From IMG/VR virus record IMGVR_UViG_3300042914_002219, positions 1 to 24,844 of that record: DNA of 24,844 bases; one strand, given 5' to 3'. Every line of letters begins with the position of its first letter. The first letter of the stretch is position 1. The position numbers and the translations under genes are program-made. The notes beneath the pieces were generated by a model. That model was not told the origin of the DNA. It was given only the letters and a program-made list of their open reading frames with translations, and made no database searches. Positions 20,694 to 24,844 of this stretch are shown here, piece by piece. Source of the stretch: a virus.

Positions 20694-22471
20694 TCAATGC
20701 ACCGAAAGAGTCGATCCTCCGCGCGGGCCTCGATGCGAGCGAGTACACGCGCGGCGCCGCCGAGATCGATCGGGCGAATGAGGGCATGGCCCGCAGCGGC
20801 GAGCAGGTCGAGCAGTCGCAGGCGCGCGTCGGCAGGAGCCTTGTCTCCACCCAATCCAGCATCGACCGCCTCGAGGCCTCGCTCGACAAGGGCTTCGCCG
20901 CGCAACGGCGCTACGAGACCGCCGTCGATCGGGTCAACGCGGCGGTCGAGCGTGGCCGGATCACGCAGGACCGCGGCGCGGAACTGATCTCGCTCGCGCA
21001 GACCAAATACCTCGGCGCTGCGTCTGCCACGGCCGCGCTCGGCGCGGCAACGGCCGCAGCCGCAACGCAGGGCCGCAACTTCGGCGCGGTCGCGCAGCAA
21101 GCCGGTTACCAGATCGGAGACTTTGCCTCGCAGGTCGCCGCGGGCGGCTCCGCGGTGACGGCGTTCGTCCAGCAGGGCTCTCAAATGCTGGGCATGTTCG
21201 GCATGTTCGGTGCCGTGGCCGGTGCGGCGCTGGCGATCGGCGGCGTCGCCTATCAGATGTGGGCCGCGCGCGATGCGGCCAAAGCGACAAAGAGCGAGAT
21301 CGAGACGCTGACGGACGCCATCAAGAAGTTCAACGAAGAGGCCGAGCAGCGCGCGGCCGGCGATCCTGGAGACCGCGCGCGTCGACGCCTCGCAGAGCTT
21401 GAGGGGCAGCTTCGCGAGGCCGAGGCGATCCGCGCCGCGCTTGCGCAGCAGGGCATTGGCGGCCGGGATGATCCGTTCGGCGCTGGCGCTATGGTCGACG
21501 CGGGACGCCCGGCGATCCTCGAAGCGCAGATCAAGGCGCTTCGCGAGCAGATCCCGATCTACGACGCACTGAGGAAGGCGGCCGCGGACAGAACGCAGGA
21601 AGAGCGCGAGCAGGGCTGGCAACTGGATGCGCTGCTCGAAAAGATGCGCGAGCGCAGGCGGCAAGACGATGACGATGCTCGGCAGGCTGAGGAGAACCGA
21701 AAGCGGTTCATGAGCGACGTCGATTCGCTGGTCAATGTTCTCGATCCGGCAGCCGCCGCGACTAGGCGGTGGTTCGATCAGCAGACGCTTCTGAACAAGG
21801 CAGTCGAGCAGGGCATAATGAGCGAAGAGCGGCGAGCCGAGTTGAGGCTTGCCTCCGACGCCGCCTATCGCCGCGCGACCGAGCAGACCGTCCAGGTCAC
21901 CGAGGTTCAGATCCGCGCAACCCGCGAGGCGGACAGCGTCGCCCGCGACCTCGGGCTGACGTTCCAATCCGCATTCGAGGACGCCATCGTGCGCGGCGAG
22001 AAGCTGCGCGGCGTCCTCGGCGGCATCGCGCAGGACATCGCGCGCATCATCGTCCGGCAGACCGTGACCACGCCACTGGCCGGGCTCGCCACGTCGGCCA
22101 TCTCGGGCATCGGCGGCCTCATTAGCGGCCTGCTCGCAGGCCCAGGCGACATTCGCGGCCCGGGCGGCTCGACCTCGGTCCCGTTCGGCGGCCCGCGCGC
22201 GATGGGTGGGCCGGTGAGCGGCGGCACGGCCTATCTGGTCGGCGAGCAGGGGCCGGAATTGTTCATGCCGGGCAGCTCCGGCCGCATCATCCCGAACGGC
22301 CAGACGGGCGGCACCGTGGTCAACCAGACCATCAACATCAGCGTCGGCGTCGCGCAGACCGTCCGCGCCGAGATCGCCGCGCTCATGCCAGCGATCAAGC
22401 GCCAGACCGTCGACGCTGTCGCCGATGCGCGAATGCGCGGCGGCAGCTTCGCCGCTGCGATGGGGACCTGA
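20690..22471 (+). CDS. Tail tape measure protein, 593 aa
   Basis: Sets tail length and is carried in the tube lumen. The N-terminal part is helical and repetitive (SLVSTQSSIDRLEASLDKGF), followed by an Ala-rich stretch and a hydrophobic membrane-active segment (GMFGMFGAVAGAALAIGGVA, about 165-185). A long charged helical region (EIETLTDAIKKFNEEAEQRA and IKALREQIPIYDALRKAAAD) follows. The C-terminus has GGPVSGGTAYLVGEQGPELF, the usual tape-measure ending. With roughly 0.15 nm per residue, 593 residues would predict a tail of about 90 nm; that is an estimate. The start overlaps the chaperone frame stop. No lysozyme domain was recognised. Confidence 0.92.
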   Translation: MINAPKESILRAGLDASEYTRGAAEIDRANEGMARSGEQVEQSQARVGRSLVSTQSSIDRLEASLDKGFAAQRRYETAVDRVNAAVERGRITQDRGAELISLAQTKYLGAASATAALGAATAAAATQGRNFGAVAQQAGYQIGDFASQVAAGGSAVTAFVQQGSQMLGMFGMFGAVAGAALAIGGVAYQMWAARDAAKATKSEIETLTDAIKKFNEEAEQRAAGDPGDRARRRLAELEGQLREAEAIRAALAQQGIGGRDDPFGAGAMVDAGRPAILEAQIKALREQIPIYDALRKAAADRTQEEREQGWQLDALLEKMRERRRQDDDDARQAEENRKRFMSDVDSLVNVLDPAAAATRRWFDQQTLLNKAVEQGIMSEERRAELRLASDAAYRRATEQTVQVTEVQIRATREADSVARDLGLTFQSAFEDAIVRGEKLRGVLGGIAQDIARIIVRQTVTTPLAGLATSAISGIGGLISGLLAGPGDIRGPGGSTSVPFGGPRAMGGPVSGGTAYLVGEQGPELFMPGSSGRIIPNGQTGGTVVNQTINISVGVAQTVRAEIAALMPAIKRQTVDAVADARMRGGSFAAAMGT

Positions 22472-22474
22472 CCG

Positions 22475-23077
22475 ATGCCGATCTCGTATCCGATCGCGCT
22501 CCCGACCTCCGGCGGCTATGCGGCCGTCGAGTTCCGCGCGAGCAACGTCGTGGGCGTCTCGACCTCGCCGTTCACGCTGCAGCAGCAGCTCGTCCGCCAT
22601 CAGGGCGCGCGGTGGGAGGCGGACGTTACGATCGCCGAAATGGAACGTCCGGCGGCCGAGGAATGGATCGCTGCGCTGACCTCGCTCCGCGGCGCCTGGG
22701 GCACGTTCCGGCTGGGCGACCCGGGCGGCGCCACGCCGCGCGGAACCTGGGCCGGAACGCCACTGGTCAAGGGCGGCTCGCAGACCGGCGAGACGCTGCT
22801 CGTTGACGGCTTCTCTGCCGGCGCCACCGTCAAGGCGGGCGACTACCTGCAGGTCGGCGACCGGCTCTACAAGATCCTGGTCGACGCCACCGAGGCCGCC
22901 GGCGAGATCACGCTCGACATCTGGCCGCGCCTGCGCGAGAGCCCCGCCGACAACGCGGTCGTCACCACATCGAACGCCAGGGGCCTTTTCCGGCTCGCTG
23001 GCAATCAAAGCGGCTGGAGCCTTCAGGGCGCTGGCCTCCGCTACTCCATCGCCTTCGGCGCGGTCGAGGCGATCTAA
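22475..23077 (+). CDS. Tail tip/distal tail protein (M-like position), 200 aa
   Basis: MPISYPIALPTSGGYAAVEF with FRASNVVGVSTSPFTLQQQL and WEADVTIAEMERPAAEEWIA is typical of a family in siphophages that follows the tape measure gene and forms part of the tail tip. FRLGDPGGATPRGTW and DYLQVGDRLYKILVD complete the beta-rich domain. By order it occupies the lambda M position. The 3' end overlaps the next start as TAATG. Confidence 0.72.
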   Translation: MPISYPIALPTSGGYAAVEFRASNVVGVSTSPFTLQQQLVRHQGARWEADVTIAEMERPAAEEWIAALTSLRGAWGTFRLGDPGGATPRGTWAGTPLVKGGSQTGETLLVDGFSAGATVKAGDYLQVGDRLYKILVDATEAAGEITLDIWPRLRESPADNAVVTTSNARGLFRLAGNQSGWSLQGAGLRYSIAFGAVEAI

Positions 23078-23631
23078 TGGCGCGCGACCTCACCGCCAGC
23101 GTCATCACGCAGCTGCAGGCCGCCTCCGTCGAAGTCGGCATCCTGTTCGAGGGCGAGTTCGCATCGGGATGGGTCCGGCTCTGGTCCGGCATCGGCACCC
23201 TGTCCTGGGACAGCAAGACCTGGACCGGCACCGGCAATCTGCTGGGCATCAGCGGCATCGACGAGACCGCCGAGGTCCGCGCCTCGGGGATGACGGTCTC
23301 GCTCTCCGGCGTGCCGTCGGACCTCCTGTCCGCCGCGCTTGGCGATGCGCGCTCGGGCCGCATCGGCCGGGTCTACCTCGCGTTCTTCTCCGGCGGCAGC
23401 ATCGTGGCCGATCCGATCCTCCAGTTCGAGGGCCGCCTTGACGTTCCGGCGATCGAGGATGGTCCCGAAACGGCCACGATCTCGATCAGCTACGAGAGCG
23501 AGCTGATCGACCTTGAGCGCGCCCGCGAGCGCCGGTATACGCCCGAGGATCAGGCGATCGACTTCCCGGGCGACCTCGGGTTCGATTACGTGGCAAGCCT
23601 GCAGGATGCGCAGATCACATGGGGCCGCTGA
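23077..23631 (+). CDS. Tail tip/hub protein (L-like position), 184 aa
   Basis: MARDLTASVITQLQAASVEV with LFEGEFASGWVRLWSG and GTLSWDSKTWTGTGNLLGIS fits the beta-rich hub proteins that follow the M-like gene. VRASGMTVSLSGVPSDLLSA and YESELIDLERARERRYTPED (C-terminal) are features I associate with the lambda-L/hub position. Coupled by TAATG upstream and by TGATG to the next gene. Exact role in the tip complex is inferred from order. Confidence 0.68.
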   Translation: MARDLTASVITQLQAASVEVGILFEGEFASGWVRLWSGIGTLSWDSKTWTGTGNLLGISGIDETAEVRASGMTVSLSGVPSDLLSAALGDARSGRIGRVYLAFFSGGSIVADPILQFEGRLDVPAIEDGPETATISISYESELIDLERARERRYTPEDQAIDFPGDLGFDYVASLQDAQITWGR

Positions 23632-24044
23632 TGCTGACCCGCCGCGAAGACTGGCCCTCCCGCCTCGCCGCCGCGCTGGAAGAGGCGCGCGACAAGCCGT
23701 TCAAGTGGGGCTCGCATGACTGCGGCCTGTTCGCCGCGGACTGCGTGCTGGCCATGACCGACACCGACCCGGCAGCGCTCTACCGCGGCCAATACGTCGA
23801 CGAGGCCGGAGCACGCGACACGCTGTGGCTGATCTCCGGCGGCGGCCTGCGCGCTGCGTGGACGAAGGCGCTCGGCCCGGCGATGAACAACGTCCGCATG
23901 GCGAAGCGCGGCGATGTCGTGCTGGTGGAGGTCGGCGGCGTCGAGGCGACCGGCGTGGTCGTGGGGTCGCGCGTGGCGTGCCTGAGCGAAGCGGGCCTTG
24001 CCATGGTGCCCGCGCACCGCATCGTCGCTGCGTGGAGCGTCTGA
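23631..24044 (+). CDS. NlpC/P60-like tail protein (DUF6950-like, K-like position), 137 aa
   Basis: The N-terminal FKWGSHDCGLFAADCVLA has the WGxHDC block with candidate catalytic C31, as in cysteine peptidase-like tail proteins. AKRGDVVLVEVGGVEATGVV follows, with His126 (ALAMVPAHRIVAAW) as the likely partner. In lambda this position (gpK) is a peptidoglycan-cleaving or tail-tip peptidase, and a similar role in cell-wall penetration is inferred. I prefer ATG 23631 (TGATG with the previous stop); ATG 23619 gives four more residues (MGPL). Confidence 0.76.
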   Translation: MLTRREDWPSRLAAALEEARDKPFKWGSHDCGLFAADCVLAMTDTDPAALYRGQYVDEAGARDTLWLISGGGLRAAWTKALGPAMNNVRMAKRGDVVLVEVGGVEATGVVVGSRVACLSEAGLAMVPAHRIVAAWSV

Positions 24045-24045
24045 A

Positions 24046-24844
24046 ATGGCATTCATCGCGCCGGTGATCGCAGCCGCAGTGACGGGCGGCAGCCTCGGGT
24101 CGGCGCTGATCTCTGCTGGCATCGGGCTCGTCGCGTCGATCACGCTGACCTCGATTGCCGGGTCCGTGTTCCGCCCGAAACAGCCAAAGCTCTCCGACCC
24201 GTTCGCAGGCGCGCAGCGCACGCAGTCCGTGAGGCAAGCGATCACGCCGTGGCGCGTCGTCTACGGCCAAGTCCGCACCGGCGGCGCCATCACCTTCCTG
24301 CACACGACCGACGGCAATTCGCGCCTGCATCTCATCATCACGCTGGCCGGTCACGAGGTCGAGGAGATCGGAGACATCTACTTCGATGACGAGGTCGTGC
24401 CGCTCGACGTGAACGGCAACGCCACCGGCCGGTATGCGGGCTATGTGCGGATCAAGAAGGCCCTCGGCACCGACGCGCAGACCGCATTCGCAGACCTGAT
24501 CGCCGAGGCGTCCGACAAATGGACCGCCGACCACCGGCAGCGCGGCAGGGCCTGCATCTATGTCCGGCTGACCCACAATTCAGATCTGTTCGCATCCGGC
24601 ATTCCGAACATCACGGCCATCGTGAAGGGCAAGAAGGTCTACGATCCTCGGACCGCGACAACGGCTTGGAGCGCCAACGCGGCGCTCTGCCTGGCCGACT
24701 ACCTAACCGACCCGATACGCGGCCTGGGCGTGGACTACGCGACGCGCATCGACGAAGCCGATCTGATCGCCGCCGCGAATGTGTGCGACGAGAACGTGAC
24801 GCTGGCGGCAGGCGGGACCGAAGACCGCTACACGATGAACGGTA
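24046..24844 (+). CDS. gpJ-like central tail fibre/host-specificity protein, 3' end outside window
   Basis: Starts at ATG 24046 one base after the previous stop. The N-terminus has a hydrophobic segment (about 12-43, VTGGSLGSALISAGIGLVAS then ITLTSIAGSVF). Next come RQAITPWRVVYGQVRTGGAI with HTTDGNSRLHLIITLAGHEV, and GDIYFDDEVVPLDVNGNATG and YVRIKKALG. Then come RACIYVRLTHNSDLF, ITAIVKGKKVYDPR and ALCLADYLTDPIRGLG, the familiar order of lambda gpJ/tail-tip attachment proteins. It is truncated at 24844 after 266 codons; the receptor-binding C-terminus lies beyond the window. Confidence 0.82.
   Translation, partial: MAFIAPVIAAAVTGGSLGSALISAGIGLVASITLTSIAGSVFRPKQPKLSDPFAGAQRTQSVRQAITPWRVVYGQVRTGGAITFLHTTDGNSRLHLIITLAGHEVEEIGDIYFDDEVVPLDVNGNATGRYAGYVRIKKALGTDAQTAFADLIAEASDKWTADHRQRGRACIYVRLTHNSDLFASGIPNITAIVKGKKVYDPRTATTAWSANAALCLADYLTDPIRGLGVDYATRIDEADLIAAANVCDENVTLAAGGTEDRYTMNG

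Noticed and set aside
20624-23008. 794-codon open frame antisense to the tape measure and tail-tip genes
   Set aside because: Arg/Ala/Asp-rich composition typical of a high-GC shadow; the plus-strand genes are recognisable.
1-24844. tRNA genes, integrase, attachment sites and lysis genes
   Set aside because: I looked for a tRNA-like cloverleaf, a tyrosine or serine recombinase motif, and a holin/endolysin pair and saw none, except the tail NlpC/P60-like protein and a tiny membrane protein of uncertain role.

Overview
The window reads as a contiguous piece of a tailed, double-stranded DNA bacteriophage (or prophage) genome of siphovirus type. The evidence is a terminase pair, a portal, a tail terminator, a tail tube protein, a frameshifted pair of tail-assembly chaperones, a tape measure protein and a lambda-like M-L-K-J tail-tip series. 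No contractile sheath, integrase, lysis gene, tRNA or CRISPR array is visible. The DNA is GC-rich and gene-dense, with mostly ATGA-type overlaps. The gene families are those of phages of high-GC Gram-negative bacteria; an alphaproteobacterial host is plausible but not shown.

Layout. (1) Positions 1-2496, minus strand: five small genes of unknown function (one leaving the window, one only 31 codons long). They look like an early or accessory operon with a good sigma70-like promoter at 2539-2568. (2) Positions 2497-3135: a gene-free divergent control region. It holds a perfect 7+1+7 palindrome and a cluster of 13-bp GCCACA-n-TGTGGC palindromes directly upstream of terS, candidate operators or packaging-recognition sites. 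(3) Positions 3136-5296: small and large terminase. (4) Positions 5293-10968: a tightly coupled cassette between terL and the portal. It encodes a winged-helix protein, a GT-B-like protein, an XF1762-family protein, a resolvase-like nuclease, two different SAM methyltransferases, a GT-A glycosyltransferase, and a large fusion of a GT-A domain with a DUF115/MptE-like (flagellin Maf-type) domain. This is the most unusual part of the window and looks like a sugar-transfer and methylation system. (5) Positions 10965-13097: portal. (6) Positions 13099-16941: six accessory structural or adhesion-type genes where protease, capsid and connector genes would normally be; no major capsid gene was recognised. 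(7) Positions 16943-24844: the tail module. It holds a repeat-rich protein fused to a second copy of the tail-terminator domain, the stand-alone terminator, the tail tube protein, chaperones with a G GGA AAC -1 frameshift site followed by a perfect 8-bp hairpin, the tape measure protein, and tail-tip proteins up to a truncated gpJ-like protein.

How it fits together: the minus-strand genes and the plus-strand packaging/structural genes diverge from one control region. The plus-strand genes probably form one long late transcript in which the modification cassette is co-expressed with virion genes, so its targets may be virion proteins, phage DNA or the host surface. All functional names come from recognising sequence motifs by eye; no database search was run.
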